Shown: positions 9,948-22,171 of the stretch, one piece after another
Numbering within the stretch: the stretch's first letter is position 1
Layout: the number at the start of each line of letters is the position of its first letter
NCBI GenBank assembly: GCA_015680685.1
Contig: MNCI01000270.1
Location: 256,944 to 320,943, forward strand
Direction: 5' to 3'
Length of the DNA: 64,000 bases
DNA from: Gnetum montanum
Lineage: Eukaryota; Streptophyta; Gnetopsida; Gnetales; Gnetaceae
Translations under genes and position numbers: made by a program
Notes under the pieces: generated by a model
Seen by the model: only the letters and a program-made list of their open reading frames with translations
Databases searched by the model: none
What the model was told of the DNA's origin: nothing

Positions 9948-12269
9948 TGTAATACCCATTCATAGGGAGCAAGAGCTAGCACCCAAAGCCCCTTAGAAAG
10001 AAAGCTAGTTGAAAGAAGAAAATGTCCAGGTGACTTTCTTTCTACAACAATCAACTAACATTAACCTATAAAATTAAAACAAAATCAACATTTCCTAGAT
10101 CTACCTCTAAAACAACTCAATCAATATTACTTTTAAGAATTAAGAGATAATTTTATAAATAAATAGCCATAGTAATATATCTATGCAAGATTCATCAAAT
10201 TAAAAAAAATCAAATTATTTATTATTCAACCTAAAAAGAAATATCTAATCAGGATCATTTACACATTTGTAAACCAAAGACATGACCACAAAAGCAAATA
10301 AATTAATAATCTCATACTTGTTCAATCACATAATAATATTTTATAATTTCTAGCAACACACAAAAGAAGATCATCTGAATTTAACTCTTGTAACCATTTT
10401 ATCATTAATCATTTAATTAGGAAATTCATATGTTCAACAGTAGAGAATAAATAAATCTCAACCATGAATTAACATCCTAGTTTTTCCCCCCACTTCATCA
10501 ACTTATAGAAAGATATCAAAATCAAACTTAAGAAGGTATAGGAAAAAAAGTATAATTCAAGATTCAAATCCAAGATTTATGCATTCAAAAGGGAAAGGTT
10601 CATCAACCAAATTCCAATCAAAATCTAATAATTCAACAATTTTAAAACATTCACAATTATCAATGGGCCCAAAGATACTCTCGCTTTTTTGTCGACAGTA
10701 CCAATCCTCATATCAGGGATCCATGGCCCCTATTGGCAATCTTTTGCCAAAAATGCCCCAAATCATTATGGGTGTTTTTGAATCATTACAAAAACAACTC
10801 CAATACAAGTCATTTAGGTGTGAGAGTGCAAAGGATGGGTAGAGATATCCAAAAAAAAAGTATTAAAGGTTTCAAAAATCTAAGCTTACAACAACAATCT
10901 TGATAATTTTATACAAGCATTGTGAAGGTTGTTAGGTAAGCAAGAAGAGAAGTTTGAGAAAATCAGCCCTTGCTGGCCATTATCAAACATAACAAAGATG
11001 GATCATTTTACCTCCTTGCTTAGATATTTTGCTTACTAAGAAGAATTATCCAAATATAGGATTGCTATGTCACACTTTTTTTCTTTCTCCTTGTTATCTC
11101 TTATAGCAGCAATAGTCTTTTCTTCCTTCCTAGCCACACTCCTTGTTGCTGGATCTCCTCACCACCACCTCCCCCCGCCCCTCACTTCTTCTTCTTTTTT
11201 ATGTTCTGCTTAGCTACTTTTTCCTTTTATGTATTTTTTTTTCCTCTCCTCCTCCTATTTGTAGGTGGAATAAGGGATAATGAATGGTTTCTTGTAACCA
11301 ACTTCTTTGGGACTATTCATATTCTTTTCTTTCTTTTTAAAGTTCTCTCTCTATCTCTCTCTCTCTCTCTTTCAACAATGGATCATGACTTCAATTCTCT
11401 TCATGATCACTATAAAAAAATCAATAAAATATGTGTATTCACAGGTTGCAGGTTCAATTCCTAAATCAACAATTTTTGATATTTCAAAATTCAGATTTTG
11501 CTAGATCTCAGGTTCAATTCCTCTTGATAATTACAAAACATTTCAGCATAATATCTATCTCTTTATCATTCAAAATTGTCATGAGATGCAAGGAAAGAGT
11601 TTTCAAATAGATTCATGATAAGGGTAGTTCAAGATACATAATCAAATAAGACACCTTCTTTTTCAAGTCATTAGCAATGTGAATTTTTTCATCATCTTAT
11701 GAACCTTGAAAGGTCATCGTGTGACCTTTCTACAACCATGGAGAGGGTACTTATACTCTACTATTTTAAACTAAAAAGAACAATGCATCACATTTAGATA
11801 AAATAAAATATAAAGATATAGTATTTGCACATAATATCCTTGATTCATGGGTCAGGTTCCTCCAACTTGATTCATAGGTCAAGTTCCTTAATATGAGCAT
11901 TCTTTTGCATCTCAACATACCTATTTTAGCTCTTGAGGCATACCTTAGAGCATTGTCCTTTATTTCTCAGCATCTCTATTGAAATAGAACAAAAAATATT
12001 TTTTTTCCCATATATCATTTATTATTATTATTTTAAAACTTTTCCAACATGTATTTTAAATCATATTTCTTATGCATAAAGTATTTAAACATTTAATCAT
12101 AAGACATATAAAAATCTAGTCAACAAATTTATTACTATTTCATTTAGCCATGTCCACCATAGTCCAAACAAAGCACACACACAAGTTATCAACAAAACAT
12201 GCACACAAACACACAAAAAGACTATTACAATCATTAACGTAAAAACTCAAGGAGAAGTGTTTTGCTACA
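9948..12269 (-). repeat. 3' LTR of chromovirus C
   Basis: This 2322-bp repeat is colinear with 18022-20337 along its whole length with scattered mismatches. It contains a CT microsatellite (about 11346-11371) shared by both LTRs. Short ORFs inside (for example 10579-10842) have a diverged counterpart at 18649-18900 and are not genes. Confidence 0.9.
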
Positions 12270-12925
12270 TCCTCCTTTCCCTAAGACATTTCCTCCTAGA
12301 AATGTTTAAATAGGTGAGGGTAGCTCTCTCTAACCACATCCTCCATCTCTGAAGAGGTTTTAGATCCATCCTCATTCCAATCTAGCTGAACTTGGTGCAG
12401 TGTATGGTGCCTGAGATTGAGCACCATCTAGTCAGAAATTCAGATTGGTTGAACTTGGATGGTACAATCTGGATTGACCTCAAGGTTTTTCCATCACAAA
12501 CAATGCTTAGAATCATAAACATACCTCCTTAAAATAGAAACATGAAAAACATTACGTAAAGATGATAAACTAGGAGGTAAAGCTATTCTATAAGCAACAG
12601 GACCAATTTTCTCTAAGACTTCAAAAAGGCCAATAAATCTAGGTTTAAGTTTGTTCCTTTTAACACCTCTAATGACATTTTTAAAGGGTTGAACTTTTAA
12701 AAATACTTTATCTCCAACAGAAAATTCTATGTCCCCCCTTCTATTATCTATGTAACTCTTTTGTCTATCTTGTGGTCGCTTTAGTCTCTCTTTAATTTGA
12801 TACACCTTTAGTTTCAAATCCAAAATCATCTCAAGCGCAAAAATCATTTTTTCCTCAGGTTGATCCCAAGAGCTAGGAACTCTACATTTTCTACCATAAA
12901 AGGCTTCATAAGGTGTCATTTCATC
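12270..12925 (-). pseudogene. Chromovirus integrase C-terminus (element C)
   Basis: The minus strand from about 12920 to 12494 reads TPYEAFYGRKC, then KSYIDNRRGDIEFSVGDKVFLKV, NKLKPRFIGLFEVLEKIGPVAYRIALP and LRNVFHVSILRRYV. These are the end of the catalytic core and the GPY/F-type C-terminal region of Tekay/Del integrases. The frame is open for this stretch, but everything upstream is replaced by element D at about 12925. The 12270-12493 part is the downstream untranslated segment and PPT region before the LTR; I see no clear chromodomain. Confidence 0.85.
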
Positions 12926-13965
12926 CAATCTTGTGAGCACTGCCAACATGATGGCAGACTGACTATTAGGATGGAGGGTCCAAAACAATGGATTCAACCT
13001 TTAGAACTCTTCACCATATGGGGAATTGATTTTATGGGGCCTATTACACCAATGTCCAATGGAAAAGCCTACATTGTTTTTTTTGTTGACTATTTCACAA
13101 AATGGGCAAAAGCAGCCGCTGTTACGGATTGTACATCATCTACCACTGCACAATTTGTTCAACAATAAATCGTTAACAGGTTTGGCGTGCCTCATGCACT
13201 TATTTCTAACAATGACACACATTTTATAGGTGTGACGTTTTGAAAGTTGATGCAACGCTTAGGAGTTGAACACAAACTGACCACACGATACCATCCTCAA
13301 GCGAATGGTCAGGCCAAAGTAACTAATAGGGAGATTATGAAAATATTGATAAGAACCATTAGCAAATATTGGCAAGACTGGAGCACCAAACTAAATGATG
13401 CTATTTGGGCATACCGCTCCACATGGAAACTCCCTATAGGCTACTCTCCCTATGAGTTAGTGTACGAAAAACTCTCAATGCTTCCTATTCAAGCAGAACT
13501 CCTTACACTATCTACGGCGTGTGATCTCAGCCTTGACCTTAATCTAGCACAAAAAGAACGGTTAATGAACCTTAACCTACTAGATGAGAACCGATTAGTC
13601 ACCTTGTCATCTAATGAATTACATAAGGCCTTTAATAAATGACGTCATGACCTGAAAATTAGAAGAAAAGTTAAGTACCAATCGGGAGATAAGGTTCTCT
13701 ATTGGGACCCCACACACTTGCCACGACGCACTAAATTTCAAATGCTATGCGAAGGACCTTATATTATTCATGCAACTTTTCCTTCAAGAGCCATGATGAT
13801 TTACAAACTTGAGAGCCTGGATAAGAAACTGTTGGCCAATATCCAACAAACCAAACCTTTCCATGAGCCTAGAATAGCCAGTATCCATACTACCTCTATT
13901 GGTGGACAACCCTGCTTTTTATTTCAGATATCCTCCTTCCAACTCAGTTGTGGGGGAGATGGCCA
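12926..13965 (+). pseudogene. Integrase of element D with two catalytic substitutions
   Basis: Order: zinc-domain end (SCEHCQHDG), [22 protein letters not shown] (first Asp), VDYFTKWAKAAAV, then SNNDTHF where relatives have SDNGTHF (Asp to Asn, codon 13208-13210), and HPQANGQAKVTNREI where F has GQAEV (catalytic Glu to Lys, codon 13316-13318). The C-terminal part follows with IGYSPYELVY, GDKVLYWDP-type and EGPYIIHATF, ending at SCGGDGHQC. It has two stops and at least one frameshift (near 13640-13670). The core identifies an Athila-like Ty3/gypsy integrase; this copy cannot be active. Confidence 0.85.
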
Positions 13966-13968
13966 CCA
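13950..13968 (+). promoter_or_regulatory. Extra polypurine tract of element D
   Basis: GTTGTGGGGGAGATGGCCA overlaps the last integrase codons, about 1.9 kb upstream of the 3' LTR. It is equivalent to 671-689 (A) and about 56659-56677 (I). Confidence 0.55.
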
Positions 13969-15869
13969 ATGCTAACCATTCTAAGCCCTCAGCTCTTTTT
14001 GTATTTTTGTTTTACACATTTTTTGTTTTACACATCTTTTCAATTTTACTTATTTTTGTTTTTACACCAGCGTTCACAATTTTACTATTTCTTTATTTGA
14101 TTTACTTTCATTCATCATATAATAAGTGCTCATGATGGTAAGTTGGACTATAATAATGTTGATTGCTAATGTTTGGTTTTTACCTTTGACTTTTGTGGTT
14201 GACACTAAGATATGGTTCTTTTGATAAAATAGGCAATGAGTCCATGTCATCCATTCATCCATTCAACATTGTGGCCTCCTTTGGCTTTGGAACTATACTA
14301 TCCCTTTTTCTAAATAAACTTATTAATAAATTGGTGACTTGGTATTCTTTAAGCCAAGGAAGGACTTAATGGTTGAAAAAGGTGTGACTTCAAGGGGATT
14401 CAACACATTTGTGCTAGCTATTCTCTTAGGTACTTGGATGTTTATCATGGGTTTTCTGTCATTCTGCTATTGACCAAATATCAGGAAGTTGAATGAATCT
14501 AAATAAGTCTTTGCATGATGTGATTCTCATGCAAAAAAAAAAACACTAGTGGGAATTCAAAGCATACCCCTTAGACATAATAAAGAAACATGGGCTGCAA
14601 ACATTGGTTATGGCACTGGAAAGACATGTTACCCATACCTGAAGGTTCCCTCTAACTAAGGCCCTTTCTCGCTTCCTGCTTCTGTATCTTTCTCTTCTTG
14701 GAATGGTCATGACTCAATGGATGCATTCTTATTGCTTCATGAGGATGGGTTGGTCAAATGTGTTGATGCGAGGTCACTGGATGTGGTTCGTGAGTCCGAA
14801 CTTGGGATGAATTTTATTCAGTCACCTTAACCACATAATACACAAGGGACTTTACACAACCTTGCTCTTGGGATTTCATTCCATTTCCTCCTCCCCTTCC
14901 ATATTTCTTTCCATATTCCACCTCAGTACCAATTTTATGATTAGTCTACATCTTGGTTGATGCATTGTTAGTCTTCGATAAACTCTTGTGGGTAAGTTCT
15001 TAACCTTTGTTTCCATATGTCATTCCAAGAGCCTATGAACTCTTTGGTTTTTGGGTCTGTCAGGGCATAAAAGGCATGAGCCTACTTTGGGGAGGACCCA
15101 CTAGCATTCCTTTTTGGTGAAATTGTTAAGTTCTTTTCCTTAAACATTCTTTGCAATCAACCATTTCTTGTTTCATCCCCATCCATGACATCCATATTAT
15201 TGGCTTCATCGTTATTTTTTCCCTCATCTTCATTGTTCCTACAGTTTTTCCACCTTATCACCACCGGAGGATCGCTCTTAGTCATGGGGGCCCTGTCACA
15301 AATTTTTCCATTCGATCATCTATCTCACCCCTACACCTTGAGTAGTTATCAGTTAAAAACCTCTAACCCAGTATCTGCCATACTCACAACCCAGCCAATG
15401 CGCTTATATCAAGGCAAGCTATCAACTGCATTATGGCTTATCTATCCTTGCTAATTCGTGAATGTGTTGTGTGTATAGATGTCAATTACACAAATAATGG
15501 ATTGGGATAGGAGGAAGCACTCGGGTTGGACTGGAGCTAGAGTGTTTACGCAAGGAACAAGTTTGGTCATGTGGCTATGGATGAACAACGAAGTGCACAT
15601 TTTTGACATTGACAGTAATGTGCCTCATTTTCTTTTCTCTCTCTCTTTCTCTTGAAGCTGTCGGATGAGGGTCTGGATGTCATCTATGTACAATGTTCAC
15701 CACAAAGGGCATGAACACCAATGTTGTAATATGTTTGTCGATCCATTCACTGGGCACTTTGAGTTTGTTATTCCCTATCGTCGTCAGTTCTCATTTAGTC
15801 AATAATTCCATACCTTTTCAATATTTTGTAAGGAACTTGAGGATAAGTTTTCATTCAGTCGTGGGGGTA
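13969..15869 (+). other. 3' untranslated region and PPT of element D
   Basis: About 1.9 kb without coding evidence. It starts with about 3 units of the 15-bp minisatellite (13996-14060) and ends with the polypurine tract in CGTGGGGGTA at 15860-15869, directly before TGATGAG. Blocks match the reverse complement of the F and K 3' regions. Two plus-strand ORFs near 15151-15454 have no support. Confidence 0.75.
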
Positions 15870-16685
15870 TGATGAGCCACGATATCGCATCTGCGATATT
15901 AGAGCCTTCCAAGCGATATCGGACATCCAATATTAGGGCCTGTCTTGTGGCCTATAAATAAGAGGCAGGCACACTTGGTTTGGCAATAGTTAGTTAATTA
16001 GTCTTAGTCCCTTACCTGAACTCTTACCTTTTTCCCTTCTTAGAGTTAGAATTATTTCTAAGTGCCCGTAGTAGGAGTCATAAAGCAAACGAATCTTTAT
16101 TCGAGCATTGTGTCCCTGAGCACACCTTGTGGCTGAAAATAAAAACAAACTTTGTGATAAACCTTGCAATATTCAAAATTGCTTATTTAATGTTATTTAC
16201 AATTATTTAATGCTTTTCTTAGTTAATTAATGCTCTCTCTCTCACCTTGTTAACTCTCCGAAGTAAGCACACTCAGTACGACCACTTCGAGCATGCGTGG
16301 AACACCTGGTAACCCAATAACAATTAGCGTTTGGTAATCCCAGTAGTGTTGCACTAGTTTAGGATGTGGATGGCAAGTGGGAACGAATGATAGTGTTAGG
16401 ACTAGTTAGAGCATAGTCAATTAGTTAATTTAAATTGGTTACTTAAGTTCACTTCTCCCTTTGTAGCACCAAGACATAAAACATAAAAATATATAAAAAT
16501 CATATACCTCAAGTTTACTTAATCATACAATTGCACTATACAAGTAAGCTTGGAAAGATAATGATTGACTAACCTGTCTGGGTTCAGTAAAGGCACATAA
16601 GCACTTAGTCCTTGGAATTCGACCGGATCGTGCATGTACGCTCGTATTCGTATGGTTGAGCGTAGGGATACCTCGCTGCTCATAA
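15870..16685 (+). repeat. 3' LTR of element D (CGATATCG type)
   Basis: It begins TGATGAGCCACGATATCGC at 15870 and ends CTCATAA at 16685 (consensus CTCATCA), 816 bp. U3 has three degenerate CGATATCG units (15880-15925), followed by the TATA box CTATAAATAAGAGGC (about 15951-15966). U5 ends beside C gag sequence, which confirms a true insertion end. Confidence 0.85.
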
Positions 16686-17520
16686 CCTATTGTTTCTTGG
16701 ATTGATGCTTGATATTGCACACCTGTTGGAACATTTTTTGTAGCATATAATTGGTGAGAAGCTTGCTAGCTGGTGGCTGGAGATGTCTATCATTTTCCTT
16801 TAGGAGCCTTTGTTTGTGAGCATTGAGCCTAAAAATGGACCCCTCCATATGTCCAACAACCCTTCCTTGGCCTTCTAAGGGTTGATCCTTCACTTTGTAT
16901 CATTTCCATTTGATTTCTTTCATTAAATTATTTTCCATCTAATCCTTGACTTCTTGGTACTTTAAATTGTTGCCTAGATTTTTGAGATACTGTGGTGGAT
17001 TTATCAAAATTTTTGCTGTTAAATTCGTCCTTCCTTTGTGATTTTCTCATGGCATTAGTTCCTCTCTAGTTTGTTGATAACAATTCCTTCTTCCTAATGA
17101 ATTTAGCTTCCATAAGTTTAGCTTTATCAATAACTGTTAATAAGCTATCCAACTCGAACAAATTAACTTTTTCTTGGGCTGAAGTATGCAAGCCATTGAT
17201 AAAGTTTTTGATTCTTATGTATTCATAAATTTCTAGTGTATACATCATTAAATTAACAAACTCACGTTCATATTCAGCCACATTCTTGGACCCTTGCTCT
17301 AGGTGTAAGTATTTCCATCTTTTTTATTCCACATGTGCTTTTGAAATATATCTTGTTCTAAAAAATTGTACAAATTCATTCCATTCAACACCTTCATTAT
17401 GAATTTTTACTTTTTCAATTCTCCACCAATTGGTAGCATCACCTACCAAAACATGAGTTGCAAGAAGAACTCTTTCTCTAGCATTTATATGTAAGAATTC
17501 AAACAAATCATTCATCCTAA
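16686..17520 (-). pseudogene. Chromovirus gag (element C)
   Basis: The minus strand from 17515 reads LHINARERVLLATHVLVGDATNWW and EWNEFVQFFRTRYISKAHVE, then across a stop AEYEREFVNLMMYTLEIYEY and INGLHTSAQEKVNLFELDSL. This is the retrotrans_gag core of Tekay/Del chromoviruses (A..WW....F...F...Y). The C-terminal gag including any zinc knuckle is not clear before the D LTR at 16685. Confidence 0.8.
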
Positions 17521-18006
17521 ATGGCTAGGATTCAGCTTGCTCTCCACTTGAAAGTCCATCAAATGATGGTGGCTTACATTTCAAAAATTCTTGTGACTTG
17601 ACAACCCCATTATTCACCTCATTTTGATACTATCTTGCCTCATTTTCCTCATGATTTTGTACTGTCGGCTATATATTTTGTTATATAGCTATAGTAAGCA
17701 AAGTGACAGAATGGGCAAGTGCTGCAAAGGCCTCTTGCCAATGTTGAGAAGGTGCATTCTCTTGGTTGCCAAAGTTGGCACCAATTTTATTTCTCTTGTA
17801 AGTCTTCATTATACTTACTGTTCAAAGGCCTATACACACTTTGAAAGCTATGCTTTAGTTTCCATGATAAAATATTTCAAATCAACACTGAAGACATTTC
17901 TTCTCAATTTAGGCATATGAAAGATAGACCAACACCACATCAAATAATGCATAAATTTAAACTTCATAAGAGGTTTGAAGGAAAGTAAAAGAAAGCCAAA
18001 CCTATC
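17521..18006 (-). other. gag N-terminus and leader of element C
   Basis: Between the readable gag core and the primer site. I see a decayed continuation of gag near 17521-17620 and no other coding signal. It is the expected place for the leader and packaging region. Confidence 0.5.
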
Positions 18007-18018
18007 GCTCTAATACCA
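18007..18018 (-). promoter_or_regulatory. Primer binding site, tRNA-iMet (element C)
   Basis: The element strand reads TGGTATTAGAGC, one mismatch from the usual TGGTATCAGAGC complementary to the initiator Met tRNA 3' end. It is three bases from the LTR end at 18022. This fixes the 5' end of C on the right. Confidence 0.85.
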
Positions 18019-18021
18019 AAA

Positions 18022-19388
18022 TGTAATACCCATTCATGAGCAAGGGCTAGCACCCGAAGCCCCTTAGAAATAAAGCAAGTTGAAAGAAGAAAATCCCCAA
18101 GTGGCTTTTTTTCTACAACAATCAACTAACATTAACCTATAAAATTAAATTGAAATCAACAATGCCTAGATCTATCTATAAAATAAATCAATCAATATTA
18201 ACTTTAAGAAGTAAGAGATGATTTTATAAAGAAATAGCCGTAGTAAAATATTTGTGCAAGATTCATCAAATTAAAAAAAATCAAACTTTTTATTATTCAA
18301 CCTAAAAAGAAATATCTAATCAAGACCATTTACACATTTATAAACCAAAGAAATGACCACAAAAGTAGATAAATTAATAATATCATATTTGTTCAATCAC
18401 ATAATAATATTTTATAATTTCCAGCAACACACAAAACAAGATCATTTGAATTTAACTCTTGTAACCATTTTACCATTAATCATTTAATTAGGAAATTCAT
18501 ATGTTCAATAGCAAATAATAAATAAATCTCAACCATAAATTAACATCCTAAGTTTTCCCCCACTCCATCAAATTATAAAAAGATATCAAAATCAAACTTT
18601 AGAAGGTATAGGGAAAAAAGCATAATTCAAGATTTAGATCCAAGATTTATGCATTCAAAGGGGAACAGTTCATCAACCAAATTCCAACCAAAATCCAAGA
18701 ATTCAACAATTTTAAAACATTCACAATTATTAATGGGCCCAAAGATACTCTTGCTTTCTACCGGCAATACCAATACTCATATTAGGGATCCTTGGCCCCT
18801 GTTGGCAATCTTTTGCCAAAAATGCCCTAAATCGTTATGGGTGTTTTTGAATCATTACAAAAACAACTCTCATCCAAGTCATTTAGGTGTGAGAGTATAA
18901 AGGACATGCGGAGAGATCCAAAAAAAGATATTAAAGGTTTCAAAAATCTAAGCTTACAACAACAATCTTGATAATTTCATACAAGCATTGTGAAGGTGGT
19001 TAGGCAAGCAAAAAGAGAGAAGTTTTAGAAAATCAACCCTTGTTGACCATTATCAAACATAACATAAATAGATCATTTTTCCTCCTTGCTTAGATATCTT
19101 TCTTACTAAGAGGAATTATCTGAAAATTCGATTGCTATGCCACACTTGTTTTCTTTCTTCTTGCTATCTCTTGTAGTAGCAAGAGTCTTCTCTCCCTTCC
19201 TAGCCACACTCCCTATTGTTGTATCCCTTTTTTTTTCTTTTTTTTTCTTTTTTTTTTTTTTTTTTTGCTCTACTCAACTACTTTTGCCTTCTCCTCTTCC
19301 AATTTGTAGGTGGAATAAGGGATAATGGATGGTTTCTTGCAACTGACTTTTTGGGAACTATTCCTATTCTTTTCTTTCTTTTTAAAGT

Positions 19389-19425
<37 letters not shown>

Positions 19426-20337
19426 TAGCAATGGGTCATGAGTTCAATTCTCTTCATGATCACTATAAAAAAATCAATAAAATATGTATATTCAGAAGTT
19501 ACAAGTTCAATTCCTAAATCAACAATTTTTGATATTTCAAAATTCAAATTTTGCTAGATCTCAGGTTCAATTCCTCTTGATAATTACAAAACATTCTAGC
19601 ATAATATCTATCTCTTTATCATTCAGAATTGTCATAAGATGTAAGAAAAGAGTTTTCAAATAGATTCATGATCAGGGTAGTTCAAGATACATAATCAAAT
19701 AAGGCACCTTCTTTTTTAGGTCATCAACGATATGAATTTTTCCATCGTCTTTTAAGCCTTGAAAGGTCATCACGTGACCTTTCTACAGCCATGGAGAGGG
19801 TATTTATGCTCTACTATTTTAAACTAAAAAGAGTAATGCATCACATTTAGACAAAATGAAATTTAAAAAATAAAATATAAGGCTATAGTATTTGCACACA
19901 ATATCCCTAATTCATGGGTCAAGTTTCACCAACTTGATTCATAGGTCAAGTTCCTCAATATGAGCATTCTTTTGCATCTCAACATACCTGTTTTAGCTCT
20001 TTAGGAACACCTTAGAGCATTGTCCTCTATTTCTCAGCATCTCTATTGAAATAGAATAGAAAATATTTTGTTTTCCCATATATCATTTATTATTATTATT
20101 TTAAAACTTTCCTAGCATGTATTTTAAATCATATTTCTTATGCATAAAGTATTTAAACATTTAATCATAATACATATAAAAATTCGGTCAACAAATTTAT
20201 TACTATTTCATTTGGCCATTTCCACCATAGTCCAAACAAAGCACACACATAAGTTATCAACAAAACATGCACACAAACACACAGAAAGACTATTACAATC
20301 GTTAACACAAAAACTCAAGGAGAAGTGGTTCATTACA
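18022..20337 (-). repeat. 5' LTR of chromovirus C
   Basis: 2316 bp, TGTAATACCC to TTACA, colinear with 9948-12269. It includes a T-rich tract at 19228-19266 and a CT microsatellite at 19389-19425, both longer than in the other LTR. Short ORFs inside are non-genic. Confidence 0.9.
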
Positions 20338-21134
20338 TAGTAAAGGCTCATCATCATCATTATTTTATTATCACCGATGATGTCCTCTATTACCCCTTCG
20401 ATTATTATGGGCATGGAGATCAGTATTATTGCCCTATTGCTCACCTCCATCATGATTATTCCTTCTACGGCATTTTTCAAAACCAAAAGAAGAGGAAGAA
20501 GGAGATGTAGATGAAGAGGACAAAGAGGAAGGAGGGCTACCACCACCATGATATCTACAAACTCCCCTTCAGTGTTCATAGCCACATTCATCATGTTTCT
20601 TATCATCTTGATGCTTGTCTGAGCCCCTGCCTTGACTACCATCTTGACATGAACCTGGTTTGTTGATAGCAAAATGTAGAGTCAAGTTCACACCCCCATC
20701 ACCAATAACAAGGGGTGGAGAATTTTCATGTTGAGAGCCCCTAGAGAGAGGATCCTCATTACCATCTTATTTTAGTAGGAACAAAGGATTAGTAAACCGT
20801 TTTCCCTTTACAAACTCATGTTGCTTCTTCTAATGTCAATCTCTCCTGCATTGTGTTTCAATGCGACAGTAGTCCTGGTAGTCGTAATCATGCACAACAT
20901 ACTCCTCTTCAAGATCATGGATGCCTAACTTCTTAAGAGTTTAAAATAGCATTATGGGCATAGATCATAGGGAGGCATTACATTGTTGCCTTTCATGTCA
21001 TGTCATCATAGTTGTTCATTCTGGTGCAGGATGAAGGTGAAATCAGGCACATACTCATCTAGATGAATATATACCACCTTGCACTCTTATGGGACTAGTG
21101 GTTTAACATCATCATGCCTAAGAGAAGAAGACAT
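20338..21134 (-). pseudogene. gag of element B, N-terminal part
   Basis: The start ATG is at 21134 (MSSS). The minus strand then gives the conserved N-terminal gag region, with FTFILHQNE, the VPNF block and the EYVVHDYD-type stretch near 20900. A Ser/His-rich low-complexity part (20480-20560) follows, ending at the C insertion at 20338. Gag continues at 9947. Multiple stops. Confidence 0.8.
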
Positions 21135-21202
21135 TTTGCAAACAAATAAAATATCAGTAATGGCACCAATGATAGATAGCACATGTTTCAAACAAAAAGA
21201 AG

Positions 21203-21220
21203 TCCTTGATAATGGCACCA
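21203..21220 (-). promoter_or_regulatory. Primer binding site of element B (decayed tRNA-Asp)
   Basis: 12 of 18 bases match the tRNA-Asp 3' end in the plus orientation, one base from the LTR start at 21222. Five of the six mismatches are of C-to-T or G-to-A type. Confidence 0.7.
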
Positions 21221-21221
21221 A

Positions 21222-21317
21222 TGATAAGCAATGAAGGTACCCCTATGCCCAATCATATAAATCAAAAAGCGTTCATGCACACTCTAGCCAAATTCCATGG
21301 ACTCTATATTTTTCTAG
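21222..21317 (-). repeat. 5' LTR of element B, U5-side piece
   Basis: It begins TGATAAGCAATGAAGG and is cut by element F after TCTAG (21313-21317). The LTR resumes at 29683. Confidence 0.85.
21313..21317. repeat. Target site duplication TCTAG, left copy (element F)
   Basis: An exact match to 29683-29687 on the other side of F. It proves F inserted as a complete unit into the B LTR. Confidence 0.95.
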
Positions 21318-22152
21318 TGATGAGTGATGAGGTACCCCTATGCTCAACCATACGAATATGAGCATTTCACGCATGATCCAGTCGAATTCCAAGGACTAAG
21401 TTCCTATGCACCTTGTGAAACGATAACGGGTTGATTAATCATTGTCTTTCCAAACTTACTTGTATGTCATGGTTGTATGGTTAAGTAAGCTTCAGGTATA
21501 TGATTTTTTTGATTTTTATGTATTTTCTGTCCTGCGTTAATAAGGAGGGGAGAGAGAAGTAACTAAGTAACTAATCTAATTTAACTATTCATTAACTAAG
21601 TTCTAAGTACTCCTAACATCATTATCCATTCCCAATTTTTGTACACATCCTGAATTAGTGCAACGCTACTAGGATTACCAAATGCTAATCATTACTAGGT
21701 TACCAAGCGCTACACGCATGCTCGAAGCAGTCGTACTGAGTGTAATTAACTAAGAGATTTTTAGGGTGAGAGAAATCATTAATTAACTATGAAAGCATTA
21801 AATAATAATTAACACTAATTAATCTATTCTATATGCTGCAAGGTTTATCATAAAGTTCATCTTTATTGCCATACACAAAGTGTGCTTAGGTACACAATGC
21901 TTGAATAAAGATCCGTTCACTCTATGACTCCTATTGTAGCCATGCAAAAATAATTCCAACTCTGGAGGGAGAAAATGGCAAGAGTTTGGCTAAGGGACAA
22001 ATTCTTAACTGTGGAAACCAAAGGCATTACCTCTTATTTATAGATAATGAGACAGGTCACGATATCAAGTATCCGATATCGCATGGTCGATCCGATATCG
22101 CAAATGCGATATCATGGATGTGATATTGCGTATGCGATATCATAGTTCATCA
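21318..22152 (-). repeat. 3' LTR of element F
   Basis: TGATGAGTGATGAGG to TTCATCA on the plus strand, 835 bp. The TATA box region is CTTATTTATAG (about 22032-22045 plus). The U3 array of CGATATCG-like units is at 22060-22142. Confidence 0.9.
22060..22142. repeat. U3 palindrome array of the F 3' LTR
   Basis: Five to six units of CGATATC(G) or decayed forms (CGATATCA, TGATATTG, CGATATCA), spaced about 12-18 bp, between the TATA box and the LTR terminus. Confidence 0.8.
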
Positions 22153-22171
22153 TACCCCCCATGACTAAATG
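22153..22171 (-). promoter_or_regulatory. Polypurine tract of element F
   Basis: The element strand reads CATGGGGGGTA immediately before the 3' LTR terminus TGATGA. It is conserved at E (37012), H (45143), K (61285) and, on plus, D (15860). It is the primer for plus-strand DNA. Confidence 0.8.

Larger units (their letters stand above)
12926..16685 (+). mobile_element. Element D: 5'-truncated Athila-like element on the plus strand
   Basis: Integrase (from its zinc-binding domain onward), extra PPT, 3' untranslated region, PPT and complete 3' LTR are present. The 5' LTR, gag, protease, RT and RNase H are lost. The right end is a proper LTR terminus in C's gag. The left end is a breakpoint in C's integrase, so a deletion removed D's 5' part together with C's pol. 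It belongs to the CGATATCG LTR type. Confidence 0.8.
9948..20337 (-). mobile_element. Element C: Tekay/Del-like chromovirus with 2.3-kb LTRs, internal pol deleted
   Basis: Two long direct LTRs (9948-12269 and 18022-20337) start TGTAATACCC and end TACA on the plus strand. Minus orientation is set by the tRNA-iMet primer site beside the right LTR, by gag near the right LTR, and by the integrase C-terminus near the left LTR. Candidate target duplications CAATA (9943-9947) and TAGTA (20338-20342) match at 3 of 5 bases, consistent with age. The flanks are contiguous gag of element B. Protease, RT, RNase H and most of integrase are absent, replaced by element D. Confidence 0.85.

Noticed and set aside
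15151-15454. Two overlapping ORFs in the D 3' region
   Set aside because: No similar ORF in F, K, E or H at the same place and no recognisable domain.
18649-18900. Possible gene conserved with 10579-10842
   Set aside because: The similarity is that of the two LTRs of chromovirus C; the reading frames diverge and lack any domain.
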